A stretch of 64,000 nucleotides of DNA, from positions 1 to 64,000 of the forward strand of contig JAIPCX010000008.1 of assembly GCA_021737945.1 (NCBI GenBank), given 5' to 3'. The translations under genes were made by a program, and so were the position numbers. Positions 17,596 through 27,603 of this stretch are shown here, one piece after another. Position 1 is the stretch's first letter. Each line of letters begins with the position of its first letter. The notes beneath the pieces were generated by a model. That model was given only the letters and a program-made list of their open reading frames with translations. It did no database searches and was not told the DNA's origin. The stretch is from Polynucleobacter sp. (GTDB lineage Bacteria > Pseudomonadota > Gammaproteobacteria > Burkholderiales > Burkholderiaceae_D).

Positions 17596-17991
17596 ATGCG
17601 TGGAGAAAACTACACCCGTGTAATTCAAGAATGGTGTTCAACGACGGGCATGTTGGCCTGGGCAGATAGCGACGACAAACACGTAGAAATTGATGATGCA
17701 GTGGTCGCCCTAATTCCCGGCGGCGATAACGAACCCGACTGCCTACATGTGCTGATTGACTTGGGCCACTACGAATTCCCTGATCTTGAACGCAGCCTGT
17801 TAGAACATAACGTCCCGCTGGATTCACCCGGTCATGGCTGCTTCGGCATTCACCCAACCACAGGCTCCGTCGTCTATCGAGTGATGATGAATTTGGGAAG
17901 TGAAACTGACGGCCATTTCTTACCCCATCACATCAGCCAGCTGATTCAAAACGCCAGAGCACTACTGGCGACTTCCCTCATTCTGTACTAG
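17596..17991 (+). CDS. CesT/Tir-type type III secretion chaperone
   Basis: A 131-aa acidic protein with the size and pattern of class I type III secretion chaperones (CesT fold). These bind the N-terminal region of a partner effector. Features: an N-terminal helix (NYTRVIQEWCSTTGM), a central strand/loop VVALIPGGDNEPDCLHVLID, and C-terminal HISQLIQNARALLATSLILY. The next gene starts 9 bases after the stop, the usual chaperone-effector arrangement. GGAGGGG precedes ATG 17596. An inverted repeat TCGAAC...GTTCGA (about 17498-17520) lies upstream and may be regulatory. No type III apparatus genes are in the window. Confidence 0.7.
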   Translation: MRGENYTRVIQEWCSTTGMLAWADSDDKHVEIDDAVVALIPGGDNEPDCLHVLIDLGHYEFPDLERSLLEHNVPLDSPGHGCFGIHPTTGSVVYRVMMNLGSETDGHFLPHHISQLIQNARALLATSLILY

Positions 17992-18000
17992 GAGAACATC

Positions 18001-19563
18001 ATGCATATCAATCAGCCTGGTCGTTTGCCGGTGCAAGAAAATACACCGACCACACCCGCTACTCCATCAACCACCAACAACACCTCAGTAAAACCTACTA
18101 AGCAAGACTCATTTTCGTCAGCTCATCGAACCCAAAGCCAAGGCGCGGAAAAGTCAGCTTCAACTCCCACAACGCCTAAAGTCAGTGAAATCAACCACTC
18201 GAGTATTTTTAGTTCACGCGCGTTTTCACCTGAGTTTAAAGAAGCCTACATCGTGGCGCGCGTTGCCATTGAGTCTCCTGAAAACAAATACTACGAAAAT
18301 CAATTAGGTTGGCTCTCGCCCACTGCCGAGGCCGCTGTTAAAAAATTAGCGTCTGTCGTAGCAAACAAATCGGCAAATACACCCAGTGCCGTAGCAGCCC
18401 GTACTGCTTTCAGCATGAGCGGATTAACTCAAAACGAACAGAATGCTTGGGCAATGCTGGCTGACAAACTACCTCCGATTTACAAAACGTACCTGCCGAC
18501 ATGCTCACCTTGGCGAAACGTAGAAAAAAATGAAGTCGCGACTGCACTGGCCGCTGATTCTGCAATGGCCGACATGATCAAACGTCCTGAGGGCGAAAAA
18601 TTTCTTGAGGGTTTAGTCAATATACTGAATGAGAAAACGCAAAGCATGACACCCACCGAACACGGCATGGCGATCACCTTTCGATTTCCTGAGTGTTATG
18701 GAACAACGGGACATATTGCACTTGCCGGTGTTTGGCGCGATGAAACAGGCCGCTTAAAGATAAGTATCTGTCACCAAGAAAGCGTTCCTATAGACAAAGA
18801 AGAGAGTAACTACAAAGGCGTGGTCTACGATCATTTTGATACATCATCAGAATACCCAGGCCAGGTTTCACCGACAGTTGAATGCATGCGACTTGCGGGT
18901 CCACCCTCTGCCAACGTCTTTCCCTGTCCCCATCCAGAAGCGATTATCAAAGCGACTCGAGATATCGCAGGCCAAGAAAATGCACGACAGTACGCTCCAA
19001 CCTATACATGGTTACCTAAGCGCGGCATTCAACCGCAAGGAGCACCGCCAGAAACCTGCTTCAATGTGACGCATAAAGTCCTCGCAGCCATGTATTACGC
19101 CACACCACATGATGAACAACTGCTGCCAGACATTCTCATGAAAATGGCTCCTTTCAGTAGCTACACGCATCAACAGTTTGAAACATTAAAGCTACCCAAC
19201 AATCGAATGGTTAATGTCAAAGATATTCCCTCGCTTGAATTTTCTGAGCAAGCATTTCTGTTTTTAAGTATCGGCGGTAAGTGGGGGCTTGATATGCCAT
19301 GGGATGTCCCTATACAAACCAAATCCCAGCCAATTAATGTCACGATGAAACCAGGACAAACGGGTATTACCTTGCCACGAGAATCTCGCGGCATTAAGTT
19401 TTCCAAACCCCCAATCGGTTTGACACTGGATGGAATGCGCGTCAAGCACCGAAAAACCTACAGCACTACTGAGGCTGCACGTATGGTCTATACGGGTACT
19501 GGCAAAGACGGCAAATTTATCGGGGTGACATCGGTTTCATTGGGTTCGCAAGCAAAAATCTAG
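18001..19563 (+). CDS. candidate type III secreted effector (unknown family)
   Basis: A 520-aa protein not matching a family I can name. Residues 1-62 are Thr/Ser/Pro-rich and low-complexity, typical of a secretion and chaperone-binding region. The body is soluble. It lies 9 bases after a CesT-like chaperone gene with AGGAG before its ATG. One region suggests a CE-clan (YopJ/Ulp1-like) thiol catalytic site: H238 in GHIALAGVWRDETG, E260 at the end of the following strand (LKISICHQES), then Q344/Q346 and C353 in QPQGAPPETCFNVTH. Order and spacing are like His-Glu/Asp-Gln-Cys of YopJ, but the match is by eye and speculative. It could be a protease, acetyltransferase or something else. Confidence 0.6.
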   Translation: MHINQPGRLPVQENTPTTPATPSTTNNTSVKPTKQDSFSSAHRTQSQGAEKSASTPTTPKVSEINHSSIFSSRAFSPEFKEAYIVARVAIESPENKYYENQLGWLSPTAEAAVKKLASVVANKSANTPSAVAARTAFSMSGLTQNEQNAWAMLADKLPPIYKTYLPTCSPWRNVEKNEVATALAADSAMADMIKRPEGEKFLEGLVNILNEKTQSMTPTEHGMAITFRFPECYGTTGHIALAGVWRDETGRLKISICHQESVPIDKEESNYKGVVYDHFDTSSEYPGQVSPTVECMRLAGPPSANVFPCPHPEAIIKATRDIAGQENARQYAPTYTWLPKRGIQPQGAPPETCFNVTHKVLAAMYYATPHDEQLLPDILMKMAPFSSYTHQQFETLKLPNNRMVNVKDIPSLEFSEQAFLFLSIGGKWGLDMPWDVPIQTKSQPINVTMKPGQTGITLPRESRGIKFSKPPIGLTLDGMRVKHRKTYSTTEAARMVYTGTGKDGKFIGVTSVSLGSQAKI

Positions 19564-19686
19564 TTGGTGCGCAAGCCTCTCAAAAATATATCACCATGTA
19601 AATGAGTGCCCATACTGACAAATGTCAGGCGAAAGGATCAGGTGGTGGTGGTACTTATTATGGGCAATTAGCGGGCCCGATTGGCT

Positions 19687-19941
19687 CTAAGAATCGTGAG
19701 TATGAGTCGATTCGTCTACTTTACGCTTAGACAGAATACGCAAAGAATTCAAGCCAGTTAAAACCAAAATGGGCCAGAGAAATGTGCAGATAAGCATCCA
19801 CATTACTCGGCTGCCTAAGTTGTTATCGTCTGGAGATTCATCAACTTGTTTGGGACCCTCACTAAACAAATGACGCTTTCTAAACGTGACAAGGCCAAAG
19901 ACCGCGCCGAACAATAAAAACATGGCGATATAAATTGTCAT
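19687..19941 (-). CDS. small inner-membrane protein (84 aa)
   Basis: Unrecognised 84-aa protein with two predicted membrane segments, MTIYIAMFLLFGAVFGLVTF at the N-terminus and MWMLICTFLWPILVLTGL (about residues 47-64). A polar acidic loop sits between them and the tail is basic then His-rich. I start it at ATG 19941, preceded by TGAGGT at good spacing, rather than the upstream TTG at 19953. It ends the unit begun by the giant repeat gene, 25 bases away, and is convergent with the effector gene. Confidence 0.65.
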   Translation of the reverse strand: MTIYIAMFLLFGAVFGLVTFRKRHLFSEGPKQVDESPDDNNLGSRVMWMLICTFLWPILVLTGLNSLRILSKRKVDESTHTHDS

Positions 19942-19966
19942 GCGTAACCTCAAATAAAATCTAGAT

Positions 19967-22900
19967 TCAGAATAAATTTATTTGAACTTTATCATTAATG
20001 AGAAGCTGAGCATGGGTATTCACATACACCATATAAGAATCCGCCCCATCCTGTACGCTGCCGGCGGAACTCCAGCTAGTTGAGTCCGCCCCCAGATAAA
20101 TCGAATCTCCCAAATCGCCGTTGATCGTGACGCGTGTTTTGCCAAAAAAGATATCTGGCTGTCCTGCGACCAATACATCGTTTAGCGATAGCTTCAATCT
20201 GTCTGTCTGTGAATTTCGAAGGTCAATATTACCTGTACCCATTGATTTTTTAGCGGCTGAAAGATCAAACGAAGGTGACTGCCCCGTATCTGTCTGGAAC
20301 CATACCTCCTCCTTCATGCGACTCATTTCATCCTGAATTGTGTAGTTACCCATCAGCCCGATTAAATTACGATTTTTAATCTCTTTCGCTGCGTTTGTGA
20401 TGGCTGACATATCAAACATGTTCGCACTAGCAGCGTCGGTCTGGAACCACACGTCGCCCATGCTATGGGACTTGCCGTCGATAGTCGTGTAATTACCCAT
20501 TAATCCAATCAGATTGCCATTGTTGATCTGATCAGACTTGGTTGCATTCAGCGACAGAGACTTAATATCCAAGCTCGCGAGCCTCGTCAATTCTTTCGCT
20601 TCACTGATACCGTTATTGTTCTTGTCCGCCCAAACCATCAACTCTCCGAATGCAGCATCTTTCGCATCCAAGACGCCGTCATTGTTCGTATCGAGAGCAC
20701 TCATGGCTACATAACCATCAGCGGCTGTTTTGCCGTTTGGAAGTACGGTTGCCGAACCAAACAGTTCACTACCGTTATTAATCTGACCGTCGTGATTAAT
20801 GTCACGCACTAGCAAGCCATCGCCTCGTGCGGCCCATGCTGTTTGATCAGATTTTCCATCGTTGTCGATGTCGAAGCTCACACCATTTTGCATCGTTGTG
20901 GTTTGGATGCCGTCGCCGTTCAGATCCAACACGACCGGCGTCACAAAACCAAATTTTGTCAGCATCGTGGCGGCAGTTGTCGTAATCGCCCTGATCTGCT
21001 GACTAAAAATATAGTCGAGCTGAGTCGATGTATTCGCAGCAAACGCCGTACCCAATGCATTGATACCCGCCGTCGATAATCCAATCAACTGTGTGGACTC
21101 CATATAGGCGTATGAATTAGACGTAAGGTATGAGAGCTGCATCGTAGAGAACGCGCCCATCTGCACCGACGTCATGGCTCGGAGCTCTTGTGAGGTCATA
21201 CCCACCATTTGCGCATTAGCGATGGATGCCAACTGCGCAGTCGAAAAAGCTGTGAAGTCAGCACTATCAATATATGAGATTTGGGCTGAATCTAGAATCG
21301 CCATCTGCGCCGTGGTAAAGGCACCCAACTGCTGGCTTGCCAAGGTCACGATGGATGCGTTACTCAGTAGATCAACCACACTCACATTTAAGGCCGCTAT
21401 CTGTGCCGTGCTGAAGTAAGGTAAATCTATCGCAGAGAGGCCATAAGCTAAAGAGGCCGTCGTAAAGGCTCCAATCTGTGCCGTAGAAAACCCACTCCAG
21501 TCTGCAGCATCCATGGCATAAATTTGGGTCGAATCCAAGATAGCAATCTGCGCCGTCGTGAAGGCTGCAAGCTGCGTGCTTGAAAGGGCTGCCATGGTGG
21601 CCGTCGAAACGAGATCAATCACACCCACGCTCAACGCCGCGATCTGCGCCGTGTTCAACGCCGTAAAGCCAGCCGTGCTCGCCCCATACCCCATCGCCGT
21701 CGTGCTGAACGCCGAAATCTGAGCAGTCGATAAAGCAGTGAAGTCATTGCTATCAATCGCCGCAATTTGTGCAGACGAAACACTACTTAGCTGGGCCGTC
21801 GAAAAAGCGCTGATCTGAACGCTGGTCAACGCCATAATTTTTTGTGTTGAGAAACCAAAGAACAGATCGGCAGTTTCTAACGCCACTAACTGAGTCGTGG
21901 TCAGTCCCGTGACCTGAACCGAAGTAAGGCCAGCATACTGAAGCGTTGTCATGGCAAAAATCTGATCCGTAGTCAAAACAGCCAACTGTGCAGTCGTTGC
22001 TCCGTTGGTGAATTGATCCGAGGTCAGCGCTGCGATATCACGCGTTTCAATCGCGGCCCATTGATTGGTCGTCAGACCGCCTAACGATTGCGAATCTAAA
22101 GCAGCTACCTGCGTCGTCGTCAGAGCAATGATCTGCGCTGTGCTCAGACCTCTCATATCTTGCGAGCTAATCGCGTTCAACTGATCGGTCGTCAAAGCAG
22201 TAATGAATAAGGTACTAAATGCTCCCACTTGCGATGAGTCTAAATTGTCGATATTTTGGCTAGTCAGCCCCAAGACCTGCGTTGTCAACAAGGTGCTAAG
22301 TTGATCCGTCGTGAAAGCGCGAACGTCATCACTGTTGATCGCTGACAGCTGCTGACTAGTAACTACAAGGATCTGGTTTGTCGTCAACGCAGCAATCTGC
22401 ACGCTGCTCATGAAGTTAATATTTACCGAGCCTATTTGTGTCAGATCGCGTGTCTCAATCGCTGCAATTTGGTTGGTCGTAAAACCAAACATCATCTGCG
22501 ACACTACAGCCGAAAACTGAGCGGTGCTAAGCGCTGTGACTTGCGCGGTTGTCATGGCTGCAGCATCCCTGGATTCAATCGCCGCAATTTGGGTCGTTAA
22601 CAGGCTCGCAATGGTTAGAGTGCTGAAACCTGCAAACTGCGCCGTCGTCAAACTAAGAATATTTTGTGTAGTGATACCAATAACCGATGTCGTGGTAATC
22701 GCACCTAATTGATCCGTCGTCATACCAGTAATGTCGGCGCTTTCAATAGCCGATAGCTGTTGAGAGGTCAACTGCGCTACCTGAGCAACGCTAAGGATAG
22801 ACAGCTGAGCACTACTCAATCCAGCAATACCGGAACTCGCCACTTGAATCAAATCACGCGTTTCAATGACCACTAACTGATCTGTCGTCAGGCTGGAAAA

Positions 22901-25900
22901 TTGATTAGTGCTCATACCGATAAATTGCGCAGTACCCAGCGCCACGATGGCATCTGTGGTCAGACCAATGATTTCAGAGCTAGCAATGCTAAAAACCTGC
23001 TGCGTCGTTAATGCTGCAACTTGTGCTGTGTTCATAACAGCGAATGCAGTACTTTTCAACGATGCCATTGACGCCGACGGTGCCAGCGCTAGGTCCGCTG
23101 TTTGTAAGGCAGCAATCTGAGCCGTAGTAAATTGGTTAAATTGAGCCGTCACCAAGTTACTCATATGATCGGTTGTCAACGCAATGATTTGCGCAGTCGT
23201 TAAACCGATGATGTCGCTCGACAGCGCGTAAATTTGCTGCGTTGTCATGGCAGCTATTGTGGCAGTACTTATTACGCCAACTTGAACGCTATCAAGAGCA
23301 ATGAGTGCAGAAGACAAAAATCCGGAGACATCCTGAGTCTCAATCGCAACGACCTGATCCGTGCTAAGTAGTGACCAATTGCTAGTAGCAATGTTCTGCA
23401 ACTGAGCTGTGGTCAACGCCACCATTTGTCGTGTGTTAAGCGCCTGAATTTGACTCGACTTTAAACCGGCTATCGCGTTGGTAGTCATCACCATGACATC
23501 CGCCGTAGACAGCGCGCCAATCTGAGCAGTAACGAGTGAGCTAACTTGAAAACTAGTAAAAATTGATACTTGCGCTGTCGTTAATGTAGCAACCTGATTT
23601 GTCACCAATGCACTCACTTGCGCCGAAGTGATCGCAGAGACTTGCTGGGTAGTCATCGCAGTCAATTGATAGGTTGTCAGCGAAGAGATTCCCGCCGTCG
23701 TAATATCGTCAATGGTTTCACTACCCAATGTAATTAGCTGCGCCGTCATCAGTGAAGCGATCTGACTGGTGGTGATCGCAGCGACTTGGCCAGAATCGAG
23801 TAATTTGACCTGCGTAGTTGTTAGTGCGGCGACTTGGGCGGTTCCGAAAGAAGAAATTTGTACGCTACTCAGCCCGACATCAATGGCGGCTGTGGAAAAA
23901 AATATGACTTGCGATGTCGCCAAAGAGACCATTTGGTCGGTGGTCAAATAACTTACCTGTGCCGTGGTCAGATTCGCCATCTGCGCCGTAGTCACCGCGC
24001 GTATTTCAGCCGTCGTCAAACTTTGAAGTAATGAAGAACTAAGACCCTGAATCTGTGCAGAACTAAACGAAGCGACCTGATTAGTATTCAGGTTGGAAAC
24101 CTGTGCCGTCGACATGCCTGCAACAGCTGCGGTGGTCAAGGTAAGGACTTGCAAAGTACTGAGAGCCCTGACTAAGGCCGTATCAAGGGCAGAGACTTGA
24201 ACAGAATCGATTACGGCGACCTGCGCCGTCGTCAGCGCCGCTACCTGAGTCGTTTTAAATGACGCAATCTGTGCACTCGTTAACGCTAAATCGATGGTAC
24301 TCGTACTCAACTGCACCAGCTGTGCAGTCGTTAGTAGACCGACCTGGTCTGTCTGTAAATAACCGAATTGTGTAGAAGTCAGTGCCACAATCTGCGTCGT
24401 AGTCAACGCTGAAATATCATTCGTTGGAAAATTCTGCAACGTCGCTGAAGATAAACTTTGAATTTGGTTCGTCGATAAAACAGCAATTTGTCGAGTACTC
24501 ATGCTGGCAAATTGCGCCGTGCCTAATGTCGCAATACTTGCTGAACTTAATGCAGTCAAGGCGCTCGTAGCAAGTGCTGCAATTGATAAAGTAGTCAACG
24601 CGGCGGTTTGAGCTGTAGAAAAAATAACGAGTTGATCCGTCGTGATAGCAGAAATTTGCGAAGAATTAAATGCAGATACTTGGTCTGTACCCAGATTTTT
24701 TAATTGCGACGTCGTCAAAACACGAAAAGCTGCAGTAGTTAGACTAGCGATGTCTTGAGTTTCTATCGCTGCTATCTGCGCCGACATAAAGTTAATGACT
24801 TGAAGAGTCGTCAGGCTCGCAAATTGTTTAGTGGTTATACCCACTATTTTGTCAGTCGTAAAAACAGCCAAACTAGAGGTCAGTAGCGCTGGCACTTGGG
24901 TAGAGGTCAAGCTGGCTACAGACGCCGTTGGCAGCGCGCTAAATTGAGAACTGGATAAATTAATTAACTGTTGCGTAGTTAATGCGACCATCTGCGACGC
25001 ACTTAACACGGCCACGTCATCCGTCGTCAATAACGACATCGCTGCAGTCTTTATCGCACTGATTTGCTGAGACTTAAATGCCACCATTTGATCAGTACTG
25101 ATACCAATTACCTGCAAGGTACTCAATGAAAAAATCTGTGCCGTAGACATTGCATAAATGCCCGCTGTACTGATAGTGCTGATTTGCTGAGTATTCAAAG
25201 TCATCAACTGCAATGTACTCATCCCATTGATTTGGGACGCTGTCAATGCACCGATTTGAGTAGTTCCCAACGCTGCAAAATCAGCCGTTTTAATCGCTGA
25301 AATTTGCGTGCTTCCAAGGGTGGCAAATTGACTCGTCAGCAGCGCTGATAATTGCGTCGTACCCAACGAAACGATCTGCGCTGTGGTCAGTGCTCCGGTG
25401 GTGCGCGTGCTAATGGCTACGATAGCCGCCGTATTTAGTGCGGCTAATTGCGTGGTTGTGAGTGCACTAAACTGCGCCGTTTTCAAGGCCGCCATCTGGT
25501 CGGTGGTTAACGTTAGATCGCGCGCCTCTACCGCAGCGATCTGCGCCGTGCTCATGGCTGCTAGCGCAGCGGTGGTGAAATTTACAAACTGTGTCGTGTT
25601 GAGCGCAACCATCTGCGCAGTAGTCAAATTACTCGCTTGTGAGTTTGATAGGCTCGCAATTTGATCTGTGGTCAGTACGAAAAAATCACTAGTCTCAATG
25701 GCTTTTATTTGAAGTGTATTCAACGCTGCCATCTGCGTAGTCAACATCGCCGCGAACTGATTAGTCGTTAATGCGACCAAATGATTGGTTTTCAACGCAC
25801 TGATATCACGGGTCTCAATGGCAGCGAGTTGGTTGGTATTTAAAAGTTGAATCTGCTGCGTTGTAAGCGCTGCCACCTGCAGCTTTGACCAAGCTTCAAC

Positions 25901-27361
25901 ATGAGCTGTAGTCAATCCCAGCGATATCGCCGCCGTCGACAAGACCGAGATTTGCGATATTGTCATGGCGGAGATTTGCTTTGTAGACATAACACTCAAT
26001 GCATCAGTACCCAAAGCTCCTACTTGAGTCGATACAAATGCAGCCAACTGCGAGCTCTTCAAAGCAACCCAATTATCGGTCGTCAGAACCGCGATGTCGC
26101 GGGTCTCCATGGCCTTAATTTGTAAGGTGGTTAGCTGTTCAATCTGAGCAGTCATCAAGCCTTGAAACTGAGCTGTAGTTAACTCACTAATCTGTGCTGT
26201 GCTCAAGCCAGAGATATCGGCCGTGTCAATCACAGAAAACTGCGTTGTGCTCAGGCTGATGATTTGGGCTGTACGCATGGCGGCGATTTGAGCCTTAGTC
26301 AACGCAACGATCTGATTCGTCGTCAAGCCTGTAGCAATGTCGCTCGTCTCTAAGGCCGTGATTTGCAATGTCGATAGCGCTGCGATGCTTGCCGTACCGA
26401 GATTACTTAGCTGATCGGTTGTCAGCGCAACGATCTGTGCGCTGGCCAGCCGTACGACTTGGGCCGTCGTTAAGACGGCAACTTGGTCTGTTGTGAGCGA
26501 CTGGATATCAGCCGTTTCTATAGCAATGATCTGGAGCGTCTTAAGAGCATTGACCTGACTGGTCGCCATCACCCGGAATTGATCGGTGGACAAGGCAGCG
26601 ATTTGTGCTGCTTTTAATCCGGCAATACTCGCGGCTTTCAATACGGCTATCTGATGTGTACCAAGACTAAGTATTTGGGCAGACGAAAATGAGGATACCT
26701 GCGCTGTTGATAGCGCAGCCATCGACTCAGTACTGATACCGCTTTTTACATCCGCGGTTTCAATTCCACCTAATTGAGCTGTGCTAAGTGCTACCAGCGA
26801 ATTGGTACTCAGTGAGGCGATCTGTTCCGCACTTAATGCAGCGACCTGCACTGGCATAAAGCCACGAACAGACAAGGTCGTCAAACTACCAAATTGCGCT
26901 GTACTCAGCGTTGCTATATTTGAAGAGCTGATGCTTCCTAAATTACTCGTCGAGATACCCGCCATCTGAGCTGAGGTAAGTGAGCCTAATTGCGCTGTCG
27001 TCAGCGCAGCCATTTGAGCAGTAGTAAAGGCCCTAAACTGTTGGGTATACAAACCAGACAATGCTGCCGTTGCCAAGCTCCCCATACTCGAGGGTGGAAT
27101 ACCCCCAACCTGGGACACAGATAAGACACGAATTTGATCGAACGACAATGCGGCTATCTGATCACTTTTCACACCCTTCAAACTTAGGCCTGGCAAACCA
27201 GCGGACGTCATCGCACCGATCTGAGTCGCGCTCAAAAAGCCAACTTGCGCCATACTCAATTTAGCAAGTTGAGACTGGCCAAAAGCAGCCACGTCGGCCG
27301 TACTCCAGGCCGAAATAGTCACTGAATTCAGCACAGTGGTGGTTGATGAGCTTGTTGCCAT
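19967..27361 (-). CDS. giant octapeptide-repeat protein with Ca2+-binding C-terminus
   Basis: A 2464-aa secreted-type protein. From about residue 20 to 2130 it consists of some 260 copies of an eight-residue repeat, consensus Q-[IV]-x-A-L-[TS]-T-x, for example QIAALSTD and QVAVLTTA. Every five to seven repeats an IETRDI-type variant appears. The C-terminal 330 residues hold several EF-hand/RTX-like calcium loops (DLNGDGIQ, DIDNDGKSD, DINHDGQINNGSELFG, DTNNDGVLDAKD, DKNNNGISEAKE) and a duplicated NLIGLMGNYT...VWFQTD unit. There is no N-terminal signal peptide, which with the calcium C-terminus suggests type I secretion as a large adhesin. No transporter is nearby. The SD before ATG 27361 is weak. 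Confidence 0.85.
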   Translation of the reverse strand: MATSSSTTTVLNSVTISAWSTADVAAFGQSQLAKLSMAQVGFLSATQIGAMTSAGLPGLSLKGVKSDQIAALSFDQIRVLSVSQVGGIPPSSMGSLATAALSGLYTQQFRAFTTAQMAALTTAQLGSLTSAQMAGISTSNLGSISSSNIATLSTAQFGSLTTLSVRGFMPVQVAALSAEQIASLSTNSLVALSTAQLGGIETADVKSGISTESMAALSTAQVSSFSSAQILSLGTHQIAVLKAASIAGLKAAQIAALSTDQFRVMATSQVNALKTLQIIAIETADIQSLTTDQVAVLTTAQVVRLASAQIVALTTDQLSNLGTASIAALSTLQITALETSDIATGLTTNQIVALTKAQIAAMRTAQIISLSTTQFSVIDTADISGLSTAQISELTTAQFQGLMTAQIEQLTTLQIKAMETRDIAVLTTDNWVALKSSQLAAFVSTQVGALGTDALSVMSTKQISAMTISQISVLSTAAISLGLTTAHVEAWSKLQVAALTTQQIQLLNTNQLAAIETRDISALKTNHLVALTTNQFAAMLTTQMAALNTLQIKAIETSDFFVLTTDQIASLSNSQASNLTTAQMVALNTTQFVNFTTAALAAMSTAQIAAVEARDLTLTTDQMAALKTAQFSALTTTQLAALNTAAIVAISTRTTGALTTAQIVSLGTTQLSALLTSQFATLGSTQISAIKTADFAALGTTQIGALTASQINGMSTLQLMTLNTQQISTISTAGIYAMSTAQIFSLSTLQVIGISTDQMVAFKSQQISAIKTAAMSLLTTDDVAVLSASQMVALTTQQLINLSSSQFSALPTASVASLTSTQVPALLTSSLAVFTTDKIVGITTKQFASLTTLQVINFMSAQIAAIETQDIASLTTAAFRVLTTSQLKNLGTDQVSAFNSSQISAITTDQLVIFSTAQTAALTTLSIAALATSALTALSSASIATLGTAQFASMSTRQIAVLSTNQIQSLSSATLQNFPTNDISALTTTQIVALTSTQFGYLQTDQVGLLTTAQLVQLSTSTIDLALTSAQIASFKTTQVAALTTAQVAVIDSVQVSALDTALVRALSTLQVLTLTTAAVAGMSTAQVSNLNTNQVASFSSAQIQGLSSSLLQSLTTAEIRAVTTAQMANLTTAQVSYLTTDQMVSLATSQVIFFSTAAIDVGLSSVQISSFGTAQVAALTTTQVKLLDSGQVAAITTSQIASLMTAQLITLGSETIDDITTAGISSLTTYQLTAMTTQQVSAITSAQVSALVTNQVATLTTAQVSIFTSFQVSSLVTAQIGALSTADVMVMTTNAIAGLKSSQIQALNTRQMVALTTAQLQNIATSNWSLLSTDQVVAIETQDVSGFLSSALIALDSVQVGVISTATIAAMTTQQIYALSSDIIGLTTAQIIALTTDHMSNLVTAQFNQFTTAQIAALQTADLALAPSASMASLKSTAFAVMNTAQVAALTTQQVFSIASSEIIGLTTDAIVALGTAQFIGMSTNQFSSLTTDQLVVIETRDLIQVASSGIAGLSSAQLSILSVAQVAQLTSQQLSAIESADITGMTTDQLGAITTTSVIGITTQNILSLTTAQFAGFSTLTIASLLTTQIAAIESRDAAAMTTAQVTALSTAQFSAVVSQMMFGFTTNQIAAIETRDLTQIGSVNINFMSSVQIAALTTNQILVVTSQQLSAINSDDVRAFTTDQLSTLLTTQVLGLTSQNIDNLDSSQVGAFSTLFITALTTDQLNAISSQDMRGLSTAQIIALTTTQVAALDSQSLGGLTTNQWAAIETRDIAALTSDQFTNGATTAQLAVLTTDQIFAMTTLQYAGLTSVQVTGLTTTQLVALETADLFFGFSTQKIMALTSVQISAFSTAQLSSVSSAQIAAIDSNDFTALSTAQISAFSTTAMGYGASTAGFTALNTAQIAALSVGVIDLVSTATMAALSSTQLAAFTTAQIAILDSTQIYAMDAADWSGFSTAQIGAFTTASLAYGLSAIDLPYFSTAQIAALNVSVVDLLSNASIVTLASQQLGAFTTAQMAILDSAQISYIDSADFTAFSTAQLASIANAQMVGMTSQELRAMTSVQMGAFSTMQLSYLTSNSYAYMESTQLIGLSTAGINALGTAFAANTSTQLDYIFSQQIRAITTTAATMLTKFGFVTPVVLDLNGDGIQTTTMQNGVSFDIDNDGKSDQTAWAARGDGLLVRDINHDGQINNGSELFGSATVLPNGKTAADGYVAMSALDTNNDGVLDAKDAAFGELMVWADKNNNGISEAKELTRLASLDIKSLSLNATKSDQINNGNLIGLMGNYTTIDGKSHSMGDVWFQTDAASANMFDMSAITNAAKEIKNRNLIGLMGNYTIQDEMSRMKEEVWFQTDTGQSPSFDLSAAKKSMGTGNIDLRNSQTDRLKLSLNDVLVAGQPDIFFGKTRVTINGDLGDSIYLGADSTSWSSAGSVQDGADSYMVYVNTHAQLLINDKVQINLF
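20990..27310 (-). repeat. about 260 x 24-bp (8-aa) tandem coding repeats
   Basis: In-frame 24-bp units, strongly diverged in DNA but conserved as [QD]-[IVLM]-x-x-[LIMF]-[TS]-T-x. A second level of order is seen: IETRDI-type units (Glu at position 6, Asp opening the next repeat) recur about every 5-7 repeats (roughly 40-56 aa). The period suggests a solenoid with one short element per octad. Antisense open frames in this span are a by-product of the repeat. Confidence 0.9.
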
Positions 27362-27476
27362 AAAATTAATTCAATCGTAAATACAGTTACCTAAGGTGAT
27401 AGCACAGTCTTGGTCGTCAGTTATAAAGTTTTGCACTTCTTGCATCTAATGGGCGCACGACATGAGCCAAATTAGA

Positions 27477-27503
27477 TTATCGATTTGGCGGCAACTACCT
27501 TTA
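27477..27503 (-). promoter_or_regulatory. possible sigma-28-like promoter for giant repeat gene
   Basis: On the minus strand: TAAAGGTA, 11 bases, ATCGATAA. That is 6/8 and 6/8 against TAAAGTTT-N11-GCCGATAA with exact spacing, about 115 bases before the start codon. Weak on its own, but notable because a near-perfect sigma-28 promoter is in the same block. Confidence 0.3.
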
Positions 27504-27603
27504 ACTACATCCTGAATTAATGACCTGTTTATGAATTTAAAGTAGCGACCTGATGGGTCGATTTACAGTGGTTGAATGATAGGTGCATTTATAGCAATTA
27601 AAA

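Noticed and set aside
20121-27264. Many plus-strand frames of 60-93 codons
   Set aside because: Antisense shadows of the 24-bp repeat; they repeat the same low-complexity pattern and have no ribosome binding sites.
20990-27310. CRISPR array
   Set aside because: The 24-bp units are contiguous coding repeats without unique spacers and are diverged in DNA.
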